From Gymnothorax reevesii (Eukaryota > Chordata > Actinopteri > Anguilliformes > Muraenidae): DNA of 64,000 bases. Numbering within the stretch: position 1 is the stretch's first letter; every line of letters begins with the position of its first letter. Below are positions 33,120 through 44,960 of this stretch, in pieces. A program made the translations under genes and the position numbers. The stretch spans positions 85,885,620 to 85,949,619 of the forward strand of contig CM056583.1 in NCBI GenBank assembly GCA_029721435.1, in the 5' to 3' direction. The notes under the pieces were generated by a model. The model worked only from the letters and a program-made list of their open reading frames with translations. It ran no database searches and was not told the origin of the DNA.

Positions 33120-34189
33120 AGGCCCATTCACACCAATCACGAATTTCCGAGCTGATTATTCGCATGGATTTTTTTAGGAGTTATTTCCATGGGTTCTAAT
33201 GTAAGCTGCACACCGAAGCGGAATTTCCGTGCAGCAGAAAAAACGTCCACACGGACTTCCAAATCCTCCTGCGAAACTGCACTTTTAGCCAATGAAATGA
33301 TTTGATCATTCAAAATCATTCGTACCTTTTGATGAGCTAGATAGCTTGTATTCAGTTAACATTCAAATTTAATGTGACATCTTATAGCTGTATGCAGTTA
33401 GTTTTCTTTTTCATAATAGTTAGAGATCGAGCTAATCATAGTTGTTTTTTTTTTAGATTAACGTTTTTGTATTTTGAATATTTGTGCTCCAAATCGCGAA
33501 GCTGTGCGTTGCTGTGGTGCAAATTATGATGCAGCTTCGTCTGGGTTGGACACGTTAAGTTTACTGAAACAGCCCCAGGTCCGGATATTGATAAGGAAAA
33601 CGCTCGTTGGCTACGTCAGTGCAAAGTAGACTGAGAGGCTAATGTTATCTTTCAGATACAGACAAACAAAGTCTTCATCGCTGCTGCTGCTATCACGGTT
33701 CATTTAGGTTAAATTATAACTCACAGATTTTGGGTGTCTGTTGTGCGAAATTGGAACACAACAACGCAAAATTTTGCACCGAGTTTGGTGTGAATGGTTT
33801 CACGCGGAATTTTCGTGCTGCGAATATTTTGCAAATCCATGCCGCTTTTTCGCTCTGCCCTGGTGTGAATGCACTGCAAAAAGTGATTTTCAAGAAAGGG
33901 AAATTTACTCATTTTAAGACTTAAAACACCGATTTCTATCACCATTTTCTTAGTAAGACAAGACATTTTTTCTTGATTAGAGGTTAAATTCACTATCTTG
34001 CCAATGGGGTCAGTAAATTTCACTTGACAAGTGAAATTTACTGACCCCATTGGAAAGGTAGTCAAAATTACTTAAAAACAAGGACAAATTTCTTGTCTTA
34101 CTAAGATAATGGTGAAAGAAATAAGTGTTTTAAGTCTTAAAATAAGTAAATTTCCACTTCTTGAAAATCACTTTTTGCAGTGTGGGCCT
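33120..34189. mobile_element. Harbinger-type non-autonomous element, split by a palindromic MITE
   Basis: Left end AGGCCCATTCACACCA, right end its inverse once the MITE at 33872-34182 is removed (TGGTGTGAATG + GGCCT). The flanks are TAA at 33117-33119 and 34190-34192, a 3-bp TAA duplication typical of PIF/Harbinger. Subterminal words (GCGGAATTTCCGTGC, CACGCGGAATTTTCGTGC) recur at both ends. About 760 bp without the insertion, no coding sequence. Confidence 0.8.
33872..34182. mobile_element. complete palindromic MITE (311 bp)
   Basis: Ends CACTGCAAAAAGTG and CACTTTTTGCAGTG; the arms pair along nearly their whole length, with the centre at TTTCACTTGACAAGTGAAA (34018-34036). A truncated copy is at 22083-22292. 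It belongs to the class of hairpin elements common in fish. It interrupts the right terminal repeat of the Harbinger-type element. Confidence 0.92.
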
Positions 34190-34192
34190 TAA

Positions 34193-34934
34193 GGCTGAGT
34201 TTTAGGGAGAGACTGATGTCCATATTTACACCCCTGCTGTGCTGTTTTAATCTCCTCACTTCCTGGTTTGAGGTCAGGTGGATCTTTGCTCATCTCATAA
34301 TGTAAATACTAACATCAAACGGGAGTGATGGCTGTTGTCTTTCACTGATTGCAGGTTTGAGTAAAATGCAGGAAGGTTATGTCTCAAAAGGTTTAGGACA
34401 GTTCCTCCGTAAACAATAGCTTTTATTTTATTAAAATAAAAACTTTTTTATTTTTATTTTATTTGCCCTACAATAAAAATGACCCAGTAGAATCACAGGT
34501 TTGATGACTTTTGTACTGACAGAAATATTTATTCGCAGTATGCAGACTCCTGCTCAATATGTGGTGAATTTGGTGATGTGATGTTTGTCCTGCGGTGCCG
34601 GCTGATCACACGCTGTCGGATTAAAGAGACTGAATGTGTGAACTCCTGAGTTTCTCTCTCCGTCCGGGCTGTAAAGATCTAATATTTCTTTTTGTGTCCA
34701 AACGAAGAACAGTTCTTTTCAGAGGTGCGACTGAATCCTGTAGTTATCCAGTCCTTCCACCTCGCACATTAGTCTGCAATGTTTTTGATTTAAACAGAAG
34801 AGAGGTAAAATAAAGCAGCACAATATTTCTTTTAACATACTTACCTCTTGTATAAACAGGCTGAAACAGATGTGAGAATATCGGCTGATCACAGAGAAAC
34901 AATTGGAGTGAAGTTCCCCTCCCTGACATGTACA
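34193..34934. other. no recognised feature
   Basis: AT-rich with a TTTTATTTTATTAAAATAAAA stretch near 34420-34465. No gene seen. Confidence 0.4.
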
Positions 34935-34941
34935 AATTCTA

Positions 34942-35431
34942 TGGTCACACTTTCAATGAAGTTTTTTTTTTTATAAACTTTTATTTACACAGGTTATCTC
35001 ATTGAGACAAATTATCTCATTTTCAAGGGAGACCTGTTTACACAGACACAGGACAACTCCAGTACAAAAGTGTTACTCATAAAGGCTTTATACAGCATGT
35101 ATAATGCCTTCATAAATGATAATGTCTTTTTAAATCATACTTAAGCAAATGTAATTTTTGTAAACAGTGTAATAACACTTCCTTATTCAGCATGTGATGC
35201 CAGATGTGATATAACTGACAATGTCACTCAGCTAGTGACTAAATACTATAAATGGTGACATTTTCAGCGAAGTGAAGTGGCATCACATCCTGAATAAGGA
35301 TGTGTTATTTCAACCTTTACAAAGCATGACATTTGCTTCTGTATGATTTTTGAAGACATTATGCCTCATTAATAAAGGCATTATAAATGCTGTATAAAGC
35401 CTTTATGAGCAACACCATCTAAAGTGTGACT
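34942..35431. mobile_element. long hairpin MITE with 7-bp TSD and nested LINE tail
   Basis: Ends TGGTCACACTTT and AAAGTGTGACT. Arms share CATAAAGGCTTTATACAGCA, ATAATGCCTT and GTGATGCCA-T in inverse order. Direct repeats AATTCTA flank it (34935-34941 and 35432-35438), close to the 8 bp of hAT elements. About 110 bp of LINE tail interrupt the left arm. Confidence 0.85.
34961..35075 (-). mobile_element. LINE 3' tail nested in the MITE
   Basis: On minus, CAGGTCTCCCTTGAAAATGA and GTCTCAATGAGATAACCTG lead to AAATAAAAG and a poly(A) of nine. This is a widespread teleost LINE 3' end. The insertion is 5'-truncated to about 100 bp. Confidence 0.65.
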
Positions 35432-37311
35432 AATTCTACAAACTGGAAGCTGGTGTGTGAGAGTCAGGATCACTTTTCCTCTCTTCAAAACGTTTGAACT
35501 GAACAAGCAGGCAGTGAATCACGATCTACAAACACACCACAGATGTCCTTCGTTTCGTTTGTTTGATTACTTTCAGTGGGACATTTGCTTCTTTAAAGAG
35601 GTTTTGTCAGTTTGTCCCTTTAGAAAACTCATTAAAGCTGTTCAAAACTTCAGGGAAATTGTCATTGAAATATCTACTTACTTTTATTACTGAAAATCAC
35701 ATCCGTGCATCCATAATTTTTGCAATAAAAATGATTACATATAACACTGACATGGAAATATAAATGACAAAATATAAATAGAATTAATTTATAATTACAT
35801 ATATTAAGGCAAGCTATACTCGTATCTCTTTGGGATCCCCTTATACACCATGCAAATAGGATGGCAGTGAATAAATATGAATGGTTTTTCGGGCAGCCAA
35901 ATTACTGGATTAATGATTCCCATTAAACAAATGCATTACATGATTGCTTTAATCTGTTTTGATTTATCTGTTCCACAGTTTAAATGTTTTTTTCGTAGTA
36001 TATGAAGAAATGCTTTTTCAAACCAACCACTAAGGTTTAATGCATCTTCATTAAATGATTCCATGTTTTTTTTTACACATCTCATTTTAATTTGAACATT
36101 GATTGTGAAAAATGCAGCAGTAAGTGCGGTGAGTGGTGAGGCCTGTACACTCACAAGGACATTAGTGAGGAAACTGTGTTTACATCCCACTCTTTACATC
36201 AGTTTTGTTTCACTCAGTCATGAGATTTATTTGGGATTAACACAGTGCTAACTGCTGGGTGTTTTTCATACAGTAGTAAAATATTCAGAGCTAAACCAAG
36301 TCTGACAAAGTCTAGCATCAAATTTGTCATAACAGAGTCCATTTTTTATGTTACTGTTTACATTACTGGCATTAAGCTAATAATCTTATTCTTTTGAGGA
36401 CATTCCTGCCAGAATGGGATGAAATAGACTCTGAACGTTTTACTGTGTCGTGCAGCTATGGCTGTTGAGGATTACGCGATCGACTGCTGGCTCCCACTGA
36501 CCCGAGGCGCCTCCATTTTGGCGGAAAACCTGCCAGAGGAAGCCCCGCCCTCCTGATGATGCTGGCCTCTGAGTCAGAGATCAATACCGCACTATGTGGT
36601 CCATCAATACCCTGAGCTTTTCCAGGGTCAGTAACATGACTCCCCCTAAAGAGTGATGTCATTAACAGCATGACAGTCATAACAGGAAAAATTGCTGCGT
36701 CATGATTGTATTGAGCTTTTCTCACAATATTTGATTGGTGTTGTTTACATTCATCATTGTCTTCGGTTCACTGAAGCTAAAACACAATTGAATATGCAGA
36801 GGATTTAAAAATGCGTTTTATGTTCAGTTAGGGCAGTTTGACTCTTCCTCTGACTGAGCATCTTCTTTCAGTAATAGATCTTATTAGCATTCTGCTGTGA
36901 CCAAAGGAGGATGTCTCACTAACCGGTTGATCAAAGTGTTAAGAAAAGGAGCAACCAAACTCTGTAGAGCCTTTGAATGTGAGGTTTATAGGGCTTCTCT
37001 TTATCCAAGACTGTTCTAGATGTGTGTCTTTGCTTTCTAACCCCTAAGGTCACTGTTACAAGGCATGCTGAACTTTAGAGAACTCTACTGAACAAAACTC
37101 AATAAGCTTGGAATATGAATGATGTAAAACCAAATATGAATGCTCTGTCAGCGGGTGATGTACAGCTCTTGGCCCAAATTTCACGCCCGTCTCCGTGTTT
37201 GCTCATTTCACCCCAAAGAGATGTGAATTTGAATCTAAATACAGGAACGAAGTTCAAATTTTAATTAAACATGTGTGATGACAGTTATGGCAGTACTGTC
37301 ACCAGTGCCCT

Positions 37312-37386
37312 GCTCCTTGGATATTGAGTCATTCTCAGTCGTGAAAAGCGCAATGCAAATGAAAATGAATTGAATTGAAATTGAAT
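37312..37386 (+). mobile_element. LINE or SINE 3' tail with TGAAT repeats
   Basis: CTTGGATATTGAGTCATTCT, then GTGAAAAGCGCAATGCAAAT and a TGAATTGAATTGAAATTGAA tail, as in 3' ends of fish LINE/SINE families that finish in short repeats. Only the tail is present. Confidence 0.5.
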
Positions 37387-39559
37387 TGAAACTGCGAATG
37401 GTCTGAGGCAAGCATATCTTCTTCGTTTGGCTATATTGGCTATCTCAACAGGTGTGTTCTGAGAATTTTGTATTACATCATCTTTGGAATAGTTATCACA
37501 TAGAATGTTGATTGAGAAGGCTGTATACATTTCTACCTTCCTTTTACTGTTTTAACTGCTGTTCCTTAAACACTAATCGATGTGGGATTTTACGTTTCCA
37601 TTAAAGGGGTACAGGAAATGAATAAATACTGAAGCGACAGGGCCTCTTCGAATGGCTTTCTGCTCCCTTGCCTGTGCTCTGGAAATCACATTAAGAAACC
37701 AAAGTGCTGCATTTTATTTAATCTAGGACTCCAGATTATGAGCAGTGTTTTAGTTGATAGCGTGAGTGCTAACACATTAGTGAGAGCGTATGAGATGGGT
37801 GCTGAGAGATAAAGGGTCCTCTCACACCCTTTAATCCAACATACTTAAATTTTTGGCCCCATTAATTTCAAATTCCCTTATCCAGAACTGGCCTCCCGCA
37901 GGGAATTAATAGAAAGTCTGAGTTTTTTACTCCGTTGAGCATGGTAGGCTACTGAAGTGTGTTGACAAGTTCTCTAAGGTCTTATTCAAATACTGCTATA
38001 ACTTTGTAAGTACAGTGCATGAATCATTCGACTGAAGAGGACAACAACAGCTAAAAAACAGCATTGTTTTAAAGCAAATACTGGCCGCAGTTCAACTCAA
38101 GGAGGTTGTTGCAATGTACGTAAGTGGTCATGTGATCCCTGAAGCAAAACATACACAAAGGCTGATCGCAGCATAGTGAAAATGGGGAAATTTTGTGCTG
38201 ATGTTGGTTGCACCGATAATGATGCCATTCAATCATTCGGAAAATACGGCAAAATAAGTTTCCCTCTATTTCCACAAAATAATGTAGCATAAATAATGGA
38301 CCTGAAGAACTGGGGTTCAATATCCGTTTATCTACGTGTCTGTTCAGAGCAAGGAAATAATTTTTTTTTGTATAAATAAATAATAATTAATAGATGCATT
38401 CCCATCCCATCAAAGCTCTCTTCCTGTGTTACTCCGGTGATCATGTGACTTACACTATGGTTGCTGCATCCAATGCAACGCTTCCATTTTGTATTTATGT
38501 GCACTGACTGTCTACTGGTATATGACGGATCATCATAATTGTGCTCGGTACTCAGTGGGTTCCTGTACAAGCAATAATACTGACTTATGGCTGTAGTTTC
38601 AGTAGCAACCCCTTGATTTGGTCAAACACACTTTGCCACATTAGCTCTGTTTACATGGTTATTAATATGCTGTTCAGTGTAAGAGGCAGGGCATTTCAAT
38701 TGAATTAAATACTTTTAGTCGATGCAGTTTACCACATTGAACTCCCAGTAATGAAGCCAATTCAACGGAAGTTAGATACCAATATCATTAAGTGCTGCAC
38801 TGTTGACAACCAACCTTCTTTAAGTGATGGTAACGTAACCAAATCTATGCATTGACTTGTTTTGCAACATGCTATTTGGAGTAGAATCTGAAGAACAGAT
38901 TCAAGGAGATTACTGTTCTCATGACAAAAGTAATGGCACCAGACATATATACACAGTGTCTAAAATATCATATGTGATTAACATATGGTCAATGATTTAA
39001 ATATACTGGTTTACATATAAAATCCCTTCTCTGGATTTCAGCTTGCCCAAGTTTCTCAAAATACTGCATATTTATCCCTCTAACAGCTTCATGCATTATT
39101 TATTGTTAATATCTTGTTAAGACATCTCTGTACACATTAAACTGGCCCGTGGTTTGTTTGCTCTTTTTAGTGTTGTATATTTTAAAATTTTGCCGCATTT
39201 AAAAGTGTTTTATATTTCTCAACAGCAGTAAAATTGAGCCATTGCTCTATAAATGTTTATTTAATTCCATTTTTTACAATTACTTTAGCGATGCAAATGT
39301 GGTATTTGCTAAAAGTGGACAAATATAACTATTCATGGCAAAAGGAGATTTAAAAGCAGCTCAGACACAAAAACAAATTAATTTGAGATTTTTCTGATGT
39401 GTTTGACAATTATTGGTTCTGTAAAAGGCTATGATGTAGATTTTACAGATTTTATTATATCATTCCAACATACATATGTCTGGTCATATTGTGATGCTAC
39501 CTGACCAAACATCAATACTGGATGAAAAAGGAGACTTTTGGCATACTTATTTGATGTTC

Positions 39560-39600
39560 AGGTTTGGGTTAAGGTTAAGGGATAGGGGGCAGGGTTTGTA
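39560..39600 (+). repeat. imperfect telomere-like stretch
   Basis: GGTTTGGGTTAAGGTTAAGG then GATAGGGGGCAGGGTT. Similar degenerate TTAGGG-like runs are common inside fish genomes. Short and imperfect. Confidence 0.35.
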
Positions 39601-41239
39601 TTAGTACACTGCAAATTTCGGATGCCAATAGTCTGCTTTTTCGTCCTTTCTTAACCTTTGGTCCGGTAGTGTCACTATATGATGAATCAGGATGAAAATA
39701 GTCTTATTGTTCATGTATTCGCAAAAATGCAAGTAGCACCTTAGTTGAGAATCAAACTTTTATAAATTATATTGCAATTTGCATAAATATTTTTAAATAT
39801 TCAAAGAGTTCACCTTTGATGAGACCACAACAGGCACTCTTCCTAAATCCCACTTCCGCTGACCTTTGATTGGACCGAACCCTCCATTGAGCTCAGCCAT
39901 TTTGACCTCTCCACAGACAGACGGACAGAAAAAATTAAAAAAACTTGACTAAGTACTCAAAACCACTTCTGTGGTAGTTCCTGCTTACATCACATTTTTC
40001 TAAGATGACATGCATGCGCGTGCACACACAGACTATCAAAGTGAAAACAATACCAGCTGACACGGTCATGGTAGGTAAAAATTTAGTGTCTGGCTTTGTT
40101 TCTCAGTGAGTTGGCTGGAAAAGTATAATTGCTTGGCCCGTGTTGATAATCAGCTTAATGAGTTTCATATCAGGTTAAATGCTCCAACAATGACTGTTGT
40201 GCTTTAAAAAGATGAAAGTTTTTTCTAATTTTCAAGTATTCTGAGATTTTTCCATGTGCGATCAGCCCCTGCTTCCTCCTCTCAGATGTACCTAAGTTAT
40301 TGCTGTTGATCGCTTGATCGGGATTGGATGAGATGAATCACTGTCCTTATATGGTCTGTATTATTGTTTGGAAAGTTTAGTGCAGTGCCAACTGCATGTC
40401 ATGAACTGATGCTCTAGTTCGGCATGCTCTCTTCCGACTGTTGATGATTTAAACTAATTATGTGCATTATCTAGGGGGGACAATGAACATTTAATGATGC
40501 CTCATACTTAAACCATGGAATTTAAGGCATTTTTATATACCATAACAAGCCAATTACTTACTGACTGCAAGGTAATTTTATGAAATAATATTATATAATT
40601 ATATAATAGCGCTATAAGTTAACACCGCCCTCTCTATTTTAATGTGAATATAAAAAGGTATTACTGGACATTGCTGATATGATGGCTATTGCTTAATGAA
40701 AATATTACACTGATCCTCTCCCGTGCTACTGCTCAGGTTTAAAATTAAATGTAGAGATGAGATAATACATTTTAATTTACTGTATCAGTAAAGGCTTTTA
40801 ACTTGCCTTTTTCCCAGCAATTCAGTGTGTTTCTTTGCTCGTAGCGTAATTGAAATGTCCAGCTGTCTGCTGTGTGCTGTGGGGCTGTGGATGTCTCCGG
40901 AAGCGAACCCCTCGGGCCTGACCTCGCAGTGTTTTCTCCATCAGGGTGTACTCAGGAAACAGGGGCTCCCGAGTGTTTCCCCTGCTTTAGAGGACCATTG
41001 GGGGACTCCAGAATCTCTTAGGCTCCTCTGTGATTAATAACACCACACTGGTTGCGTTACGGCCGAGCTGCATCATCTATCTATTTTCACTGATGTTTTT
41101 CCCGTGTGGGATTCACTCCACTACGGCAAGACTTTCTATAATTCATTGCCTTTAAATAAAATGATTCTACATGCGAGATTAACCCAAACTGTGCTGTTCT
41201 TTTACACTCTTTGGGGTGTTTTTCTTATGTTGATATATT

Positions 41240-42650
41240 CAGTTGTGCTCAAAAGTTTGCGTACCCTAGCTGAATTTAAGACACATTGCCATTTATTTTG
41301 AAAATATGACTCATGCTAAAAACTAGTTTTTTATTCAGGAATAGTGATCGTGTGAAGTCACTTCACATATAGGTGTTTGGCTCCTTTTTAAATCATAATT
41401 ACTGAAATCACCCAAAAGGCCCTGATCATAGGTTTGCATACCCTTGAATGTTTGACCTTGCTATATACACAGAAGGTAACACACACAGCTTTAAATGGCT
41501 ATTGAGGCTTCCACACCTGTGGCTTTTTAAATTGCATCTAGTGTCAGTGTAGAGTCATTGAGTTTGTTAGCTCCTGGGTGGATGCACTGATCTGGCTAGA
41601 CACTGAGCCTTGGGGAGCGGAGTAGAATTGTCTAAGCACCTAAGTAACAAGGTAGTATAACTTTTTAAAAATGGGAAAGGATTTAAAAAGATATGAAAAT
41701 ATCTTATATAAAAGACTTGAAAATGCCAGTCAGTACCGTTCATTCCGTGATTTAGAGGTGGAAATTCGGGGATGTGTTGATACCAAGCCAAGGTCAGGCA
41801 GGAGAAAGATTTCAGCCCAAACGGCCATAAGAATTTTTTGGGACTGAAAGAAAAATCCAAAAGCCACCTTGAGAGAAATACAGGATGCTCGGGGAAAAGA
41901 TGGTGTGGTGGTTACAAGGAGCACAATATGGAGGCACTCAAACAACAATGAGCTGCACGGTCGAGGTGCAAGGGGGAAGCCATTATTGTGCCAACCCCGC
42001 AAAAAAGCCCACCTAAAATATGCCAGACAGAACCTTGACACACCTATCAACTATAATAGACCAAAAATAGAACTGTATGGTCACAACCATAAGCACTATG
42101 TTCGGACAGCAGTCAACAAGGCCCATGCTGAAAACTATTCCCACTGTAAAGCATGGTGGTGGCTCTCTGATGTTTTGGGGGTGTGTGAGCTTTAGAGGCT
42201 CAGGAAATCTTGTGAAAATTTATGGCCAGAAGAATGTATTTTGCTATCGGAAAATACTGGCACACAATTTGCATTCTTTAGCACAAAAGCTGTGCATGGG
42301 CACATTTGGGCTTTCCACCGTGACAATGATCCAAAGCACAAGGCAAAGTTGACCCTGCAATGGTTACAGAAGAGAAAGGTGAAGGTTCTGGAGTGCCCAT
42401 CACAGTCTCCTGACCTCAATATCATCAAGCCAGTTTGGGGAGAACTCAAACGTGCAGTTCATGCAAGACGACCAAAGAATTTGCAGGAGCTGGAGGCATT
42501 TTGCAAGGAAGAATGCGCAGTTATACCACCTGAGAGAATTAGGGGCCTCATCGACAACTATCACAAAAGACTGCACACTGTTATTGATGCTAAAAGAGGG
42601 CAATACGCAGCATTAAGAACTAAGGGTATGCACACTTTTCAACAGGGTTC
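41240..42650 (+). mobile_element. Tc1-type DNA transposon, decayed
   Basis: Left end CAGTTGTGCTCAAAAGTTTG continuing CGTACCCTAG. Near 42624-42650, CTAAGGGTATGCACACTTTT is its imperfect inverse, so both ends are probably present. The single plus-strand transposase frame fills the middle. The family differs from the elements at 0.6 and 8.7 kb. Confidence 0.88.
41671..42621 (+). pseudogene. Tc1-type transposase with lost catalytic residues
   Basis: The start MGKDLKRYE is followed by a degraded helix-turn-helix half containing KPRSGRRKIS, one stop (TGA near 41846), then TRSTIWRHSNNNELHGRGAR and KIELYGHNHKHYV. The first Asp (normally in TDE before KIELFG) is replaced, since the sequence reads NYNRPKIEL. 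After a frameshift near 42145 comes KHGGGSLMFWGC, and after another near 42290 DNDPKHKAKLTLQWLQ with the second Asp at 42322-42324. SPDLNIIKPVWGELKRAV follows, where the third acidic residue is Lys (codon 42427-42429), still at the 34-residue spacing. Two of three catalytic residues are gone. Confidence 0.92.
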
Positions 42651-44022
42651 ACATGCCCGGCACTTGTGGATTGAAATTACTTTAACGACTTTGCAAGTTT
42701 GACCATTTATTTTGACTTTTTGTTTCTAGCCCGGCCTTTCGGTTTGTCTGGTGATCAGGTTTCTTATTTGAGCAGTGATTCGTTCTGCTCGATTCTGATT
42801 TTTATCAGATCCCACTGGGTTGTTTGCTGTTTGTATTTTCTGCTTAACTCATCCTTTTTTGACAGATTCATGCCTGAGACCTCCAAGTGTGACTGCTCTG
42901 TGGATTGTTAGACTCTGACTCAATTTCTTGTTTGTCTGAGTCCTTGCCATATAGTGCCCTTAGCTACTTAAAGGGAATGCGGCTGGATGACAGGTCCTAC
43001 AGCAGAGAGGCCATGAAAATGAACTATTAAATCTCATTTGGAGGGACTTTTCGCCTCAGCCTGCAGATGAGATTTCCAGAACTTTTGTGTTTATCGCCAC
43101 CCTTACCCCTCAAGGACTAGTTGGATTGGCTGGTTTTGGCAGATATTAACAGGAGTTCCTCATTGGTCTGCAGTATCATTGTTCAATCCTCACCCATTTA
43201 CCTTATCCTTTCTCTCTGATTTAGTCTCTCCTGGACTGGCTAACAGCCCTCTGTCACATTATGTCTTAATAATGGCAACATTATCTACAAATTTGCAAAT
43301 GCAGACTGGGATCTTCAATGTTTCTTTCATCCTGATATTTCTAAAATAGATAATCCGGCATACACACAATGACCATGATGAGATAAGACCCATGCAGTTG
43401 CATACAAAATGCCAGAAAAATCTAATATTATGAAACAAAAAATCAATATATATTTAAAATTTTCCCTGCTAAATATACTAAACAACCCCATTGGATTGAT
43501 TTGAATTAAACACGGGTCATGGACAATTGGCAAGAATGGGCTTGATTTGTCATCTGCGAAAAGGGGGTAAAAGGGCGAAATATATTTATTTTTTGGCTAA
43601 CATTTACAAAGCAATGATGCTAAAATATGATGTCAAAATAACTAACAGGAAGTGGCCATACGCCTATTTTTACTTTTAAATGCGCGTATACTGATTGCTA
43701 AGATGCTGAAGCCTGCAACATAGTTGTTCAGCGCTGGAGGCGCAACTATTTGAATGAGAGTAAACAGTATGTGTTGACAACATGGTTTGTCAGACACTGC
43801 CTTTGGAAAACGTTATCCCCTCTGAACAGATGTAGATGCCAGCGGATATGGAGCTGCTATATTTGTGCAGGCAGTTATACTCTTCTATCACAAGATGGCA
43901 CACCAAGATCAGTTATTGAATATTCACTAGCAAGCCAAGCTTGAACACAGTTTAGAATATGGACAAATTCAGTCCTGTCCCTGTTTCCCAGGAGTTCCAT
44001 GAATTAAACTATTCAGCTATGG

Positions 44023-44028
<6 letters not shown>
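42651..44028. other. no gene recognised
   Basis: Ordinary sequence; T-rich and LTR-like in tone at 42710-42910 but without boundaries. Confidence 0.35.

Positions 44029-44084
<56 letters not shown>
44029..44084. repeat. (TA)28 microsatellite
   Basis: About 56 bp of uninterrupted TA. Confidence 0.97.
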
Positions 44085-44089
<5 letters not shown>

Positions 44090-44510
44090 TTTTAACTTAT
44101 GGCTAGCTGGCTAGCTGTTTTCCATTCTTGGTTCACCATAGTTATGATGATCACGGAGCTTGTTTGCCACATTGGTTAGTAAGAGTAACCGTTAGTCCTT
44201 GCTCATAATACTGCATGTGGTGATATTTTGCTCAACGTGGCTCTTTGTTTAAGAATTGATACCATATTCAACGAAATTGAATAATGGGGTTTTGTTTCTT
44301 TTAAAATGAAAACAGCTCAAGCACATCGGTAGACCCCCCCTGCTAACGTTCATTGCACCATTCTGTTCAACCTAGGGTGGCATATTGCCTGCTTTTACGG
44401 ATAGTGCAATCTGTTCTGTTGAAATAAGGTATATTTCTGATATTACTGTGTTAGCGAGTGAGAATTGCTCCTTATAAGGTGTGTAAAGTGTTTATATATG
44501 GTTGCGAGCT

Positions 44511-44960
44511 CGGAATAGAATAGAGTAGAATAGAATAAATCTTAAATATCCACCATGGTGGAAATTTCTCTTTGGCTCACCAACACACTGTATGACAGCT
44601 GTACATCGAGACAACAACAGAGCATACAGCAGCAACACATAGACACAGCTCAGACACACAATTGAAGACATGGGATTAATACATAAGTTAAACTACAGCA
44701 TGGAAAACAGCAGCCAAGTCAGGTTTACAAAAATCACTTATGAAGAATGCTAATAGCATTTGGTATAAAAGATTTCTTTAAAAAAAACTCCTTGCCACAG
44801 GAACTCTGGAAGTGGGAACTGCTAGATTTGTATTGCAGGGTGAATGTTCTAACCGTTAAAAAACAGTTCTTTTAATGAGCATGTGTGCTGGCTAGTGGGA
44901 CCCTGAAGAAACATGGACAAAATTCTAAGCTTCATCATGTGGAAAAGGCATGTTTTGTGT
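44511..44960 (-). mobile_element. LINE 3' end with GAATA-type tail
   Basis: On minus, GAAATTTCCACCATGGTGGA leads into TTTATTCTATTCTACTCTAT, which resembles 3' ends of fish LINEs that finish in short TTCTA/TAGAA repeats. The upstream 400 bp (AACTCCTTGCCACAGGAACT region) looks like the associated untranslated region. No ORF2 protein is recognisable. Confidence 0.4.

Larger units (their letters stand above)
35440..41235. other. long stretch without recognisable genes
   Basis: Contains only short chance frames, the LINE tail at 37312 and a telomere-like stretch at 39560. Around 36470-36640 the sequence is more GC-rich and unlike its surroundings, but no motif explains it. It may hold non-coding regulatory sequence that cannot be told from sequence alone. 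Confidence 0.4.
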
